From Prinia subflava (Eukaryota > Chordata > Aves > Passeriformes > Cisticolidae): a DNA stretch of 64,000 bases. Below the pieces are notes generated by a model. It ran no database searches. It worked only from the letters and a program-made list of their open reading frames with translations, and was not told the origin of the DNA. The translations under genes were made by a program, and so were the position numbers. The DNA lies in assembly GCF_021018805.1 (NCBI RefSeq), contig NW_026961102.1, positions 58,501 through 122,500 on the forward strand, read 5' to 3'. The number at the start of each line of letters is the position of its first letter. The first letter of the stretch is position 1. Shown one piece after another: positions 9,871-22,265 of the stretch.

Positions 9871-11176
9871 TTGCTGTTGCTGTGTTGGTTTTCTCAAGAC
9901 ACAAGTCCTGTTGGTTGTCTGTGTTTGCAGCAAGCAGAGAAGCTGCTGCAGACACTTTCTTGCCCCTTTTCCACAAGTGAAGTATATTTTGTACCAGTTG
10001 GTGTATTCCTCGTCTGCAGAGCAAGAGCAAATATGTTAGGACCTAAATTGCTTGTTTTCCATGGAAGAGCTCTGTAGAACACTATGCTTTGCTGTTGCTG
10101 TGTCGGTTTTCTCAAGAAACAAACCCTGTTTGTTCTCTGTACTTGCAGCGAGCAGAGAAGCTCTTGAAGACACGTACCTGCTTTCTCCACTACTGACGTA
10201 TATTTTGTACCAGTTGGTGTATTCCTCGTCTGGAGAGCAGGAGCAAAGGTTTTAGGACCTAAATTGCTTGATTTCCTTGGAAGAGATATGTAGAACACTG
10301 TGCTTTGCTGTTACTGTGTTGGTTTTCTCAAGACACAAGTCCTGTTGGTTGTCTGTGTTTGCAGCAAGCAGAGAAGCTGCTGCAGACACTTTCTTGCTCC
10401 TTTTCCACTAGTGAAGTATATTTTGTACCAGTTGGTGTATTCCTCGTCTGCAGAGCAAGAGCAAAGGTTTTAGGATCTAAATTGCTTGTTTTCCATGGAA
10501 GAGCTATGTAGAACACTATGCTTTGCTGTTGCTGTGTTGGTTTTCTCAAGACACAAGCCCTGTTTGTTCTCTGTGTTTTCAGCAAGCAGAGAAGCTGCTG
10601 CAGACACTTTCTTGCCCCTTTTCCACTAGTGAAGTATATTTTGTACCAGTTGGTGTATTCCTCGTCTGCAGAGCAAGTGCAAAGGTTTTAGGATCTAAAT
10701 TGCTTGTTTTCCATGGAAGAGCTCTGTAGAACACTATGCTTTGCTGTTGCTGTGTTGGTTTTCTAAAGACACAAGCCCTGTTTGTTCCCTGTGTTTTCAG
10801 CAAGCAGAGAAGCTGCTGCAGACACTTTCTTGCCCCTTTTCCACAAGTGAAGTATATTTTGTGCCAGTTGGTGTGTTCCTCCTCTGCAGAGCAAGAGCAA
10901 AGGTTTTAGGATCTAAATTGCTTGTTTTCCATGGAAGAGCTATGTAGAACACTATGCTTTGCTGTTGCTGTGTTGGTTTTCTCAAGACACAAGTCCTGTT
11001 GGTTGTCTGTGTTTGCAGCAAGCAGAGAAGCTGCTGCAGACACTTTCTTGCCCCTTTTCCACAAGTGAAGTATATTTTGTACCAGTTGGTGTATTCCTCG
11101 TCTGCAGAGCAAGAGCAAAGGTTTTAGGATCTAAATTGCTTGTTTTCCATGGAAGAGCTATTAAGAACACTATGCT
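9871..11176 (+). repeat. Z hexamer, copy 4, embedded in the centre (1306 bp)
   Basis: N,B,A,C,C,A with starts at 9871, 10089, 10305, 10523, 10741 and 10959. Member 4 has 'gcaagtgcaaagg' and member 5 'cctcctctgc', as in the left-flank Z units. It shows that flank-type sequence persists inside the K/J region. Confidence 0.84.
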
Positions 11177-11828
11177 TTGCTGTTGCTGTGTTGGTTTTCT
11201 CAAGACACAAGTCCTGTTGGTTGTCTGTGTTTTCAGCAAGCAGAGAAGCTGCTGCAGACACTTTCTTGCCCCTTTTCCACAAGTGAAGTATATTTTGTAC
11301 CAGTTGGTGTATTCCTCGTCTGCAGAGCAAGAGCAAATATGTTAGGACCTAAATTACTTGATTTCCATGGAAGAGCTCTGTAGAACACTATGCTTTGCTG
11401 TTGCTGTGTCGGTTTTCTCAAGAAACAAACCCTGTTTGTTCTCTGTACTTGCAGCGAGCAGAGAAGCTCTTGAAGACACGTACCTGCTTTCTCCACTACT
11501 GACGTATATTTTGTACCAGTTGGTGTATTCCTCGTCTGGAGAGCAGGAGCAAAGGTTTTAGGACCTAAATTGCTTGATTTCCTTGGAAGAGATATGTAGA
11601 ACACTGTGCTTTGCTGTTACTGTGTTGGTTTTCTCAAGACACAAGTCCTGTTGGTTGTCTGTGTTTGCAGCAAGCAGAGAAGCTGCTGCAGACACTTTCT
11701 TGCTCCTTTTCCACTAGTGAAGTATATTTTGTACCAGTTTGTGTATTCCTCGTCTGCAGAGCAAGAGCAAAGGTTTTAGGATCTAAATTGCTTGTTTTCC
11801 ATGGAAGAGCTATGTAGAACACTATGCT
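11177..11828 (+). repeat. Linker trimer F/N-B-A (652 bp)
   Basis: F-type N monomer, B and an A with 'accagtttgtgtattcc' (starts 11177, 11395 and 11611), directly before K copy 2. The same F/N-B-A linker stands before K at 21614, 26398, 29440 and 32482. Confidence 0.85.
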
Positions 11829-13783
11829 TTGCTGTTGCTGTGTTGGTTTTCTCAAGACACAAGCCCTGTTTGTTCCCTGTGTTTTCAGCAAGCAGAGAAG
11901 CTCTTGAAGACACGTACCTGCTTTCTCAACTACTGACGTATATTTTGTACCAGTTGGTGTGTTCCTCGTCTGCAAAGCAAGAGCAAAGGTTTTAGGATCT
12001 AAATTGCTCGTTTTCCATGGAAGAGCTATGTAGAACACTATGCTTTGCTGTTGCTGTGTTGGTTTTCTCAAGACACAAGCCCTGTTTGTTCCCTGTGTTT
12101 TCAGCAAGCAGAGAAGCTGCTGCAGACATTTTCTTGCCCCTTTTCACAAGTGAAGTATATTTTGTACCAGTTGGTGTATTCCTCGTCTGCAGAGCAAGAT
12201 CAAAGGTTTTAGGACTTAAATTGCTTGATTTCATTGGAAGAGCTATTAAGAACACTATGCTTTGCTGTTGCTGTGTTGGTTTTCTAAAGACACAAGCCCT
12301 GTTTGTTCCCTGTGTTTTCAGCAAGCAGAGAAGCTGCTGCAGACACTTTCTTGCCGCTTTTCCACAAGTGAAGTATATTTTGTACCAGTTGGTGTGTTCC
12401 TCATCTGCAGAGCAAGATGAAAGGTGTTAGGACTTAAATTGCTTGATTTCATTGGAAGAGCTATTAAGAACACTATGCTTTGCTGTTGCTGTGTTGGTTT
12501 TCTCAAGACACAAGCCCTGTTTGTTCCCTGTGTTTTCAGCAAGCAGAGAAGCTCTTGAAGACACGTACCTGCTTTCTCCAGTACTGACGTATATTTTGTA
12601 CCAGTTGGTGTGTTCCTCCTCTGCAAAGCAAGAGCAAATGTTTTAGGTTCTAAATTGCTTGTTTTCCATGGAAGAGCTCTGTAGAACACTATGCTTTGCT
12701 GTTGCTGTGTTGGTTTTCTCAAGACACAAGTCCTGTTGGTTGTCTGCGTTTGCAGCAAGCAGAGAAGCTGCTGCAGACACTTTCTTTCCCCTTTTCCACA
12801 AGTGAAGTATATTTTGTACCAGTTGGTGTATTCCTCGTCTGCAGAGCAAGAGCAAATATGTTAGGACCTAAATTGCTTGTTTTCCATGGAAGAGCTCTGT
12901 AGAACACTATGCTTTGCTGTTGCTGTGTCGGTTTTCTCAAGAAACAAACCCTGTTTGTTCTCTGTACTTGCAGCGAGCAGAGAAGCTCTTGAAGACACGT
13001 ACCTGCTTTCTCCACTACTGACGTATATTTTGTACCAGTTGGTGTATTCCTCGTCTGCAGAGCAAGAGCAAAGGTGTTAGGACCTAAACTGCTTAATTTC
13101 CTTGGAAGAGATATGTAGAACACTATGGTTTTCGGTTGCTGTGTTTGTTTTCTCAAGACACAAGCCCTGTTTGTTCTCTGTGTTTTCAGCAAGCAGAGAA
13201 GCTGCTGCAGACACTTTCTTGCTCTTTTTCCACAAGTGAAGTATATTTTTTACCAGTTGTTGTATTCCGCGTCTGCAGAGCAAGAGCAAAGGTTTTAGGA
13301 TCTAAATTGCTTGTTTTCCATGGAAGAGCTCTGTAGAACACTATGCTTTGCTGTTGCTGTGTTGGTTTTCTCAAGACACAAGTCCTGTTGGTTGTCTGTG
13401 TTTGCAGCAAGCAGAGAAGCTGCTGCAGACATTTTCTTGCCCCTTTTCCACAAGTGAAGTATATTTTGTACCAGTTGGTGTATTCCTCGTCTGCAGAGCA
13501 AGAGCAAAGGTGTTAGGACCTAAACTGCTTAATTTCCATGGAAGAGATATGTGGAACACTATGGTTTTCGGTTGCTGTGTTTGTTTTCTCAAGACACAAG
13601 CCCTGTTTGTTCCCTGTGTTTTCAGCAAGCAGAGAAGCTGCTGCAGACATTTTCTTGCTCCTTTTCCACTAGTGAAGTATATTTTGTACCAGTTTGTGTA
13701 TTCCTCGTCTGCAGAGCAAGAGCAAAGGTTTTAGGATCTAAATTGCTTGTTTTCCATGGAAGAGCTCTGTAGAACACTATGCT
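11829..13783 (+). repeat. K cassette, copy 2 (1955 bp)
   Basis: Same nine-class order as copy 1 at an offset of about 5002 bp. One c is missing at 12145 ('ttttcacaag'). The last G unit carries 'cagacattttcttgctcc' and 'accagtttgtgtattcc', features shared with most later K copies but not with copies 1 and 3. Confidence 0.88.
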
Positions 13784-15959
13784 TTGCTATTGCTGTGTTG
13801 GTTTTCTCAAGACACAAGTCCTGTTGGTTGTCTGTGTTTGCAGCAAGCAGAGAAGCTGCTGCAGACACTTTCTTGCCCCTTTTCCACAAGTGAAGTATAT
13901 TTTGTATCAGTTGGTGTGTTCCTCGTCTGCAGAGCAAGATCAAAGGTGTTAGGACTTAAATTGCTTGATTTCATTGGAAGAGCTCTGTAGAACACTATGC
14001 TTTGCTGTTGCTGTGTTGGTTTTCTAAAGACACAAGCCCTGTTTGTTCCCTGTGTTTTCAGCAAGCAGAGACGCTGCTGCAGACACGTACCTGCTTTCTC
14101 CACTACTGACGTATATTTTGTACCAGTTGGTGTGTTCCTCGTCTGCAGAGCAAGAGCAAATGTGTTAGGACCTAAATTGCTTGATTTCCATGGAAGAGCT
14201 CTGTAGAACACTATGCTTTGCTGTTGCTGTGTTGGTTTTCTCAAGACACAAGTCCTGTTGGTTGTCTGTGTTTGCAGCAAGCAGAGAAGCTGCTGCAGAC
14301 ACTTTCTTGCCCCTTTTCCACAAGTGAAGTATATTTTGTACCAGTTGGTGTATTCCTCGTCTGCAGAGCAAGAGCAAAGGTTTTAGGATCTAAATTGCTT
14401 AAATTCCATGGAAGAGATATGTAGAACACTATGGTTTTCGGTTGCTGTTTTTGTTTTCTCAAGACACAAGGCCTGTTTGTTCTCTGTGTTTTCAGCAAGC
14501 AGAGAAGCTGCTGCAGACACTTTCTTGCTCCTTTTCCACTAGTGAAGTATATTTTGTACCAGTTGGTGTATTCCTCGTCTGCAGAGCAAGAGCAAAGGTT
14601 TTAGGATCTAAATTGCTTGTTTTCCATGGAAGAGCTATGTAGAACACTATGCTTTGCTGTTGCTGTGTTGGTTTTCTCAAGACACAAGTCCTGTTGGTTG
14701 TCTGTGTTTGCAGCAAGCAGAGAAGCTGCTGCAGACAGTTTCTTGCCCCTTTTCCACAAGTGAAGTATATTTTTTATTAGTTGGTGTGTTCCTCATCTGC
14801 AGAGCAAGATCAAATGTTTTAGGACTTAAATTGCTTGATTTCATTGGAAGAGCTATTAAGAACACTATGCTTTGCTGTTGCTGTGTCGGTTTTCTAAAGA
14901 CACAAGCCCTGTTTGTTCCCTGTGTTTTCAGCAAGCAGAGAAGCTCTTGAAGACACGTACCTGCTTTCTCTACTACTGACGTATATTTTGTACCAGTTGG
15001 TGTATTCCTCGTCTGGAGAGCAGGAGCAAAGGTTTTAGGACCTAAATTGCTTGATTTCCTTGGAAGAGATATGTAGAACACTGTGCTTTGCTGTTGCTGT
15101 GTTGGTTTTTTCAAGACACAAGTCCTGTTGGTTGTCTGTGTTTGCAGCAAGCAGAGAAGCTGCTGCAGACAGTTTCTTGCCTTTTTTCCACAAGTGAAGT
15201 ATATTTTGTACCAGTTGGTGTATTCCTCGTCTGCAGAGCAAGAGCAAAGGTGTTAGGACCTAAACTGCTTAATTTCCATGGAAGAGCTCTGTAGAACACT
15301 ATGGTTTTCGGTTGCTGTGTTTGTTTTCTCAAGACACAAGCCCTGTTTGTTCTCTGGGTTTTCAGCAAGCAGAAAAGCTGCTGCAGACACTTTCTTGCTC
15401 CTTTTCCACAAGTGAAGTATATTTTTTACCAGTTGGTGTATTCCGCGTCTGCAGAGCAAGAGCAAAGGTTTTAGGATCTAAATTGCTTGTTTTCCATGGA
15501 AGAGCTCTGTAGAACACTATGCTTTGCTGTTGCTGTGTTGGTTTTCTCAAGACACAAGTCCTGTTGGTTGTCTGTGTTTGCAGCAAGCAGAGAAGCTGCT
15601 GCAGACACTTTCTTGCCCCTTTTCCACAAGTGAAGTATATTTTGTACCAGTTGGTGTATTCCTCGTCTGCAGAGCAAGAGCAAAGGTGTTAGGACCTAAA
15701 CTGCTTAATTTCCATGGAAGAGATATGTGGAACACTATGGTTTTCGGTTGCTGTGTTTGTTTTCTCAAGACACAAGCCCTGTTTGTTCCCTGTGTTTTCA
15801 GCAAGCAGAGAAGCTGCTGCAGACATTTTCTTGCTCCTTTTCCACTAGTGAAGTATATTTTGTACCAGTTTGTGTATTCCTCGTCTGCAGAGCAAGAGCA
15901 AAGGTTTTAGGATCTAAATTGCTTGTTTTCCATGGAAGAGCTCTGTAGAACACTATGCT
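13784..15959 (+). repeat. J cassette, copy 1 (10 monomers, 2176 bp)
   Basis: Order L, H, A, G, A/L, B, A, G, A, G with starts at 13784, 14002, 14218, 14436, 14654, 14872, 15088, 15306, 15524 and 15742. Markers include 'tttgtatcagttgg' in member 1, 'attttttattagttgg' in member 5, and 'ttggttttttcaag' with 'ttgccttttttcc' in member 7. Two B-type units account for the 2176-bp length. Confidence 0.88.
14002..14217 (+). repeat. Reference class H monomer: A/B hybrid, 216 bp
   Basis: The first third matches C-type class A ('ccctgtttgttccctg', 'ttttcagcaagcagag'). It then reads 'gacgctgctgcagacacg', and from 'acacgtacctgctttc' onward it matches class B, including 'actactgacg' and the 216-bp length. 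It looks like a single crossover or conversion inside a monomer that was then fixed and amplified. The same hybrid recurs at about 16178, 24440, 29224, 32266, 35308, 37484, 39660, 43139, 44661, 46837, 50750 and 52930, always directly after an L monomer. Confidence 0.9.
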
Positions 15960-17263
15960 TTGCTGTTGCAGTGTTGGTTTTCTCAAGACACAAGTCCTGT
16001 TGGTTGTCTGTGTTTGCAGCAAGCAGAGAAGCTGCTGCAGACACTTTCTTGCCCCTTTTCCACAAGTGAAGTATATTTTGTATCAGTTGGTGTGTTCCTC
16101 ATCTGCAGAGCAAGATCAAAGGTGTTAGGACTTAAATTGCTTGATTTCATTGGAAGAGCTCTGTAGAACACTATGCTTTGCTGTTGCTGTGTTGGTTTTC
16201 TAAAGACACAAGCCCTGTTTGTTCCCTGTGTTTTCAGCAAGCAGAGACGCTGCTGCAGACACGTACCTGCTTTCTCCACTACTGACGTATATTTTGTACC
16301 AGTTGGTGTGTTCCTCGTCTGCAGAGCAAGAGCAAATGTGTTAGGACCTAAATTGCTTGATTTCCATGGAAGAGCTCTGTAGAACACTATGCTTTGCTGT
16401 TGCTGTGTTGGTTTTCTCAAGACACAAGTCCTGTTGGTTGTCTGTGTTTGCAGCAAGCAGAGAAGCTGCTGCAGACACTTTCTTGCCCCTTTTCCACAAG
16501 TGAAGTATATTTTGTACCAGTTGGTGTATTCCTCGTCTGCAGAGCAAGAGCAAAGGTTTTAGGATCTAAATTGCTTAATTTCCATGGAAGAGATATGTAG
16601 AACACTATGGTTTTCGGTTGCTGTTTTTGTTTTCTCAAGACACAAGGCCTGTTTGTTCTCTGTGTTTTCAGAAAGCAGAGAAGCTGCTGCAGACACTTTC
16701 TTGCTCCTTTTCCACTAGTGAAGTATATTTTGTACCAGTTGGTGTATTCCTCGTCTGCAGAGCAAGAGCAAAGGTTTTAGGATCTAAATTGCTTGTTTTC
16801 CATGGAAGAGCTATGTAGAACACTATGCTTTGCTGTTGCTGTGTTGGTTTTCTCAAGACACAAGTCCTGTTGGTTGTCTGTGTTTGCAGCAAGCAGAGAA
16901 GCTGCTGCAGACAGTTTCTTGCCCCTTTTCCACAAGTGAAGTATATTTTGTATTAGTTGGTGTGTTCCTCATCTGCAGAGCAAGATCAAATGTTTTAGGA
17001 CTTAAATTGCTTGATTTCATTGGAAGAGCTATTAAGAACACTATGCTTTACTGTTGCTGTTTTGGTTTTCTAAAGACACAAGCCCTGTTTGTTCCCTGTG
17101 TTTTCAGCAAGCAGAGAAGCTCTTGAAGACACGTACCTGCTTTCTCCACTACTGACGTATATTTTGTACCAGTTGGTGTGTTCCTCATCTGCAGAGCAAG
17201 AGCAAATGTTTTAGGATCTAAATTGCTTGTTTTCCATGGAAGAGCTATGTAGAACACTATGCT
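15960..17263 (+). repeat. J cassette, partial copy (first six monomers)
   Basis: Follows J copy 1 in tandem at an offset of 2176 bp and matches it through L, H, A, G, A/L and most of B. Within the B unit at about 17180 the 3' end switches from the expected 'gtctggagagcagg' to 'catctgcagagcaag', marking the recombination point. It also has 'ctgttttggttttc' where J copy 1 has 'ctgtgtcggttttc'. Confidence 0.82.
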
Positions 17264-18133
17264 TTGCTGTTGCTGTGTTGGTTTTCTCAAGACACAAGTC
17301 CTGTTGGTTGTCTGTGTTTGCAGCAAGCAGAGAAGCTGCTGCAGACATTTTCTTGCCCCTTTTCCACAAGTGAAGTATATTTTGTACCAGTTGGTGTATT
17401 CCTCGTCTGCAGAGCAAGATCAAAGGTTTTAGGATCTAAATTGCTTGTTTTCCATGGAAGAGCTCTGTAGAACACTATGCTTTGCTGTTGCTGTGTTGGT
17501 TTTCTCAAGACACAAGTCCTGTTGGTTGTCTGTGTTTGCAGCAAGCAGAGAAGCTGCTGCAGACAGTTTCTTGCCCCTTTTCCACAAGTGAAGTATATTT
17601 TGTGCCAGTTGGTGTGTTCCTCCTCTGCAGAGCAAGATCAAAGGTTTTAGGATCTAAATTGCTTGTTTTCCATGGAAGAGCTATGTAGAACACTATGCTT
17701 TGCTGTTGCTGTGTCGGTTTTCTCAAGAAACAAACCCTGTTTGTTCTCTGTACTTGCAGCGAGCAGAGAAGCTCTTGAAGACACGTACCTGCTTTCTCCA
17801 CTACTGACGTATATTTTGTACCAGTTGGTGTATTCCTCGTCTGGAGAGCAGGAGCAAAGGTTTTAGGACCTAAATTGCTTGATTTCCTTGGAAGAGATAT
17901 GTAGAACACTGTGCTTTGCTGTTACTGTGTTGGTTTTCTCAAGACACAAGTCCTGTTGGTTGTCTGTGTTTGCAGCAAGCAGAGAAGCTGCTGCAGACAC
18001 TTTCTTGCTCCTTTTCCACTAGTGAAGTATATTTTGTACCAGTTGGTGTATTCCTCGTCTGCAGAGCAAGAGCAAAGGTTTTAGGATCTAAATTGCTTGT
18101 TTTCCATGGAAGAGCTATGTAGAACACTATGCT
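17264..18133 (+). repeat. Linker tetramer A-A-B-A (870 bp)
   Basis: Starts at 17264, 17482, 17700 and 17916. Member 1 has 'cagacattttcttg' with 'gatcaaaggttttagg'; member 2 has 'cctcctctgc' with 'gatcaaagg'. The same tetramer follows partial J at 47923-48792, and its last three members are at 40531-41182. Confidence 0.82.
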
Positions 18134-19003
18134 TTGCTGTTGCTGTGTTGGTTTTCTCAAGGCACAAGCCCTGTTTGTTCTCTGTGTTTTCAGCAAGCAG
18201 AGAAGCTGCTGCAGACACTTTCTTGCCCCTTTTCCACTAGTGAAGTATATTTTGTACCAGTTGGTGTATTCCTCGTCTGCAGAGCAAGAGCAAATATGTT
18301 AGGACCTAAATTGCTTGATTTCCATGGAAGAGCTCTGTAGAACACTATGCTTTGCTGTTGCTGTGTCGGTTTTCTCAAGAAACAAACCCTGTTTGTTCTC
18401 TGTACTTGCAGCGAGCAGAGAAGCTCTTGAAGACACGTACCTGCTTTCTCCACTACTGACGTATATTTTGTACCAGTTGGTGTATTCCTCGTCTGCAGAG
18501 CAAGAGCAAAGGTGTTAGGACCTAAACTGCTTAATTTCCTTGGAAGAGATATGTAGAACACTATGGTTTTCGGTTGCTGTGTTTGTTTTCTCAAGACACA
18601 AGCCCTGTTTGTTCTCTGGGTTTTCAGCAAGCAGAGAAGCTGCTGCAGACACTTTCTTGCTCCTTTTCCACAAGTGAAGTATATTTTTTACCAGTTGTTG
18701 TATTCCTCGTCTGGAGAGCAGGAGCAAAGGTTTTAGGACCTAAATTGCTTGATTTCCTTGGAAGAGATATGTAGAACACTATGCTTTGCTGTTGCTGTGT
18801 TGGTTTTCTCAAGACACAAGTCCTGTTGGTTGTCTGTGTTTGCAGCAAGCAGAGAAGCTGCTGCAGACACTTTCTTGCTCCTTTTCCACTAGTGAAGTAT
18901 ATTTTGTACCAGTTGGTGTATTCCTCGTCTGCAGAGCAAGAGCAAAGGTTTTAGGATCTAAATTGCTTGTTTTCCATGGAAGAGCTATGTAGAACACTAT
19001 GCT
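18134..19003 (+). repeat. Four monomers C/N-B-G-A, with one G/B chimera
   Basis: Starts at 18134, 18352, 18568 and 18786. The G unit changes to a B-type 3' end ('gtctggagagcagg', 'gatttccttggaag') near 18700. A single base change gives 'caaggcacaag' at 18160. Confidence 0.78.
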
Positions 19004-20959
19004 TTGCTGTTGCTGTGTTGGTTTTCTCAAGACACAAGCCCTGTTTGTTCCCTGTGTTTTCAGCAAGCAGAGAAGCTCTTGAAGACACGTACCTGCTTTC
19101 TCAACTACTGACGTATATTTTGTACCAGTTGGTGTGTTCCTCGTCTGCAAAGCAAGAGCAAAGGTTTTAGGTTCTAAATTGCTTGTTTTCCATGGAAGAG
19201 CTATGTAGAACACTATGCTTTGCTGTTGCTGTGTTGGTTTTCTCAAGACACAAGCCCTGTTTGTTCCCTGTGTTTTCAGCAAGCAGAGAAGCTGCTGCAG
19301 ACATTTTCTTGCCCCTTTTCCACAAGTGAAGTATATTTTGTACCAGTTGGTGTATTCCTCGTCTGCAGAGCAAGATCAAAGGTGTTAGGACTTAAATTGC
19401 TTGATTTCATTGGAAGAGCTATTAAGAACACTATGCTTTGCTGTTGCTGTGTTGGTTTTCTAAAGACACAAGCCCTGTTTGTTCCCTGTGTTTTCAGCAA
19501 GCAGAGAAGCTGCTGCAGACACTTTCTTGCCGCTTTTCCACAAGTGAAGTATATTTTGTACCAGTTGGTGTGTTCCTCATCTGCAGAGCAAGATCAAAGG
19601 TGTTAGGACTTAAATTGCTTGATTTCATTGGAAGAGCTATTAAGAACACTATGCTTTGCTGTTGCTGTGTTGGTTTTCTCAAGACACAAGCCCTGTTTGT
19701 TCCCTGTGTTTTCAGCAAGCAGAGAAGCTCTTGAAGACACGTACCTGCTTTCTCCAGTACTGACGTATATTTTGTACCAGTTGGTGTGTTCCTCCTCTGC
19801 AAAGCAAGAGCAAATGTTTTAGGTTCTAAATTGCTTGTTTTCCATGGAAGAGCTATGTAGAACACTATGCTTTGCTGTTGCTGTGTTGGTTTTCTCAAGA
19901 CACAAGTCCTGTTGGTTGTCTGTGTTTGCAGCAAGCAGAGAAGCTGCTGCAGACACTTTCTTTCCCCTTTTCCACAAGTGAAGTATATTTTGTACCAGTT
20001 GGTGTATTCCTCGTCTGCAGAGCAAGAGCAAATATGTTAGGACCTAAATTGCTTGTTTTCCATGGAAGAGCTCTGTAGAACACTATGCTTTGCTGTTGCT
20101 GTGTCGGTTTTCTCAAGAAACAAACCCTGTTTGTTCTCTGTACTCGCAGCGAGCAGAGAAGCTCTTGAAGACACGTACCTGCTTTCTCCACTACTGACGT
20201 ATATTTTGTACCAGTTGGTGTATTCCTCGTCTGCAGAGCAAGAGCAAAGGTGTTAGGACCTAAACTGCTTAATTTCCTTGGAAGAGATATGTAGAACACT
20301 ATGGTTTTCGGTTGCTGTGTTTGTTTTCTCAAGACACAAGCCCTGTTTGTTCTCTGGGTTTTCAGCAAGCAGAGAAGCTGCTGCAGACACTTTCTTGCTC
20401 CTTTTCCACAAGTGAAGTATATTTTTTACCAGTTGTTGTATTCCGCGTCTGCAGAGCAAGAGCAAAGGTTTTAGGATCTAAATTGCTTGTTTTCCATGGA
20501 AGAGCTCTGTAGAACACTATGCTTTGCTGTTGCTGTGTTGGTTTTCTCAAGACACAAGTCCTGTTGGTTGTCTGTGTTTGCAGCAAGCAGAGAAGCTGCT
20601 GCAGACATTTTCTTGCCCCTTTTCCACAAGTGAAGTATATTTTGTACCAGTTGGTGTATTCCTCGTCTGCAGAGCAAGAGCAAAGGTGTTAGGACCTAAA
20701 CTGCTTAATTTCCATGGAAGAGATATGTGGAACACTATGGTTTTCGGTTGCTGTGTTTGTTTTCTCAAGACACAAGCCCTGTTTGTTCCCTGTGTTTTCA
20801 GCAAGCAGAGAAGCTACTGCAGACACTTTCTTGCCCCTTTTCCACTAGTGAAGTATATTTTGTACCAGTTGGTGTATTCCTCGTCTGCAGAGCAAGAGCA
20901 AAGATTTTAGGATCTAAATTGCTTGTTTTCCATGAAAGAGCTATGTAGAACACTATGCT
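19004..20959 (+). repeat. K cassette, copy 3 (1956 bp)
   Basis: Nine-class K order with starts at 19004, 19220, 19438, 19656, 19872, 20090, 20306, 20524 and 20742. It shares 'gaagctactgcag' (20813) with K copy 1 (8636). Its last monomer ends 'gcaaagattttagg', like the second monomer after K copy 1, which suggests loss of two monomers by unequal exchange. 'ccatgaaagag' near 20932 destroys the usual CCATGG. Confidence 0.86.
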
Positions 20960-22265
20960 TTGCTGTTGCTGTGTTGGTTTTCTCAAGACACAAGTCCTGT
21001 TGGTTGTCTGTGTTTGCAGCAAGCAGAGAAGCTGCTGCAGACATTTTCTTGCCCCTTTTCCACAAGTGAAGTATATTTTGTACCAGTTGGTGTATTCCTC
21101 GTCTGCAGAGCAAGATCAAAGGTTTTAGGATCTAAATTGCTTGTTTTCCATGGAAGAGCTCTGTAGAACACTATGCTTTGCTGTTGCTGTGTTGGTTTTC
21201 TCAAGACACAAGTCCTGTTGGTTGTCTGTGTTTGCAGCAAGCAGAGAAGCTGCTGCAGACACTTTCTTGCCCCTTTTCCACAAGTGAAGTATATTTTGTG
21301 CCAGTTGGTGTGTTCCTCCTCTGCAGAGCAAGATCAAAGGTTTTACGATCTAAATTGCTTGTTTTCCATGGAAGAGCTATGTAGAACACTATGCTTTGCT
21401 GTTGCTGTGTTGGTTTTCTCAAGACACAAGTCCTGTTGGTTGTCTGTGTTTGCAGCAAGCAGAGAAGCTGCTGCAGACACTTTCTTGCCCCTTTTCCACA
21501 AGTGAAGTATATTTTGTACCAGTTGGTGTATTCCTCGTCTGCAGAGCAAGAGCAAAGGTTTTAGGATCTAAATTGCTTGTTTTCCATGGAAGAGCTCTGT
21601 AGAACACTATGCTTTGCTGTTGCTGTGTTGGTTTTCTCAAGACACAAGTCCTGTTGGTTGTCTGTGTTTTCAGCAAGCAGAGAAGCTGCTGCAGACACTT
21701 TCTTGCCCCTTTTCCACAAGTGAAGTATATTTTGTACCAGTTGGTGTATTCCTCGTCTGCAGAGCAAGAGCAAATATGTTAGGACCTAAATTACTTGATT
21801 TCCATGGAAGAGATCTGTAGAACACTATGCTTTGCTGTTGCTGTGTCGGTTTTCTCAAGAAACAAACCCTGTTTGTTCTCTGTACTTGCAGCGAGCAGAG
21901 AAGCTCTTGAAGACACGTACCTGCTTTCTCCACTACTGACGTATATTTTGTACCAGTTGGTGTATTCCTCGTCTGGAGAGCAGGAGCAAAGGTTTTAGGA
22001 CCTAAATTGCTTGATTTCCTTGGAAGAGATATGTAGAACACTGTGCTTTGCTGTTACTGTGTTGGTTTTCTCAAGACACAAACCCTGTTGGTTGTCTGTG
22101 TTTGCAGCAAGCAGAGAAGCTGCTGCAGACACTTTCTTGCTCCTTTTCCACTAGTGAAGTATATTTTGTACCAGTTGGTGTATTCCTCGTCTGCTGAGCA
22201 AGAGCAAAGGTTTTAGGATCTAAATTGCTTGTTTTCCATGGAAGAGCTATGTAGAACACTATGCT
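20960..22265 (+). repeat. Linker of six monomers A-A-A-F/N-B-A (1306 bp)
   Basis: Starts at 20960, 21178, 21396, 21614, 21832 and 22048. It resembles 8781-11828 after removal of eight whole monomers. Local changes include 'ttttacgatc' (21343) and 'gtctgctgagc' (22191); the latter is shared with 26975, 30018, 33060 and 48719. Confidence 0.8.
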
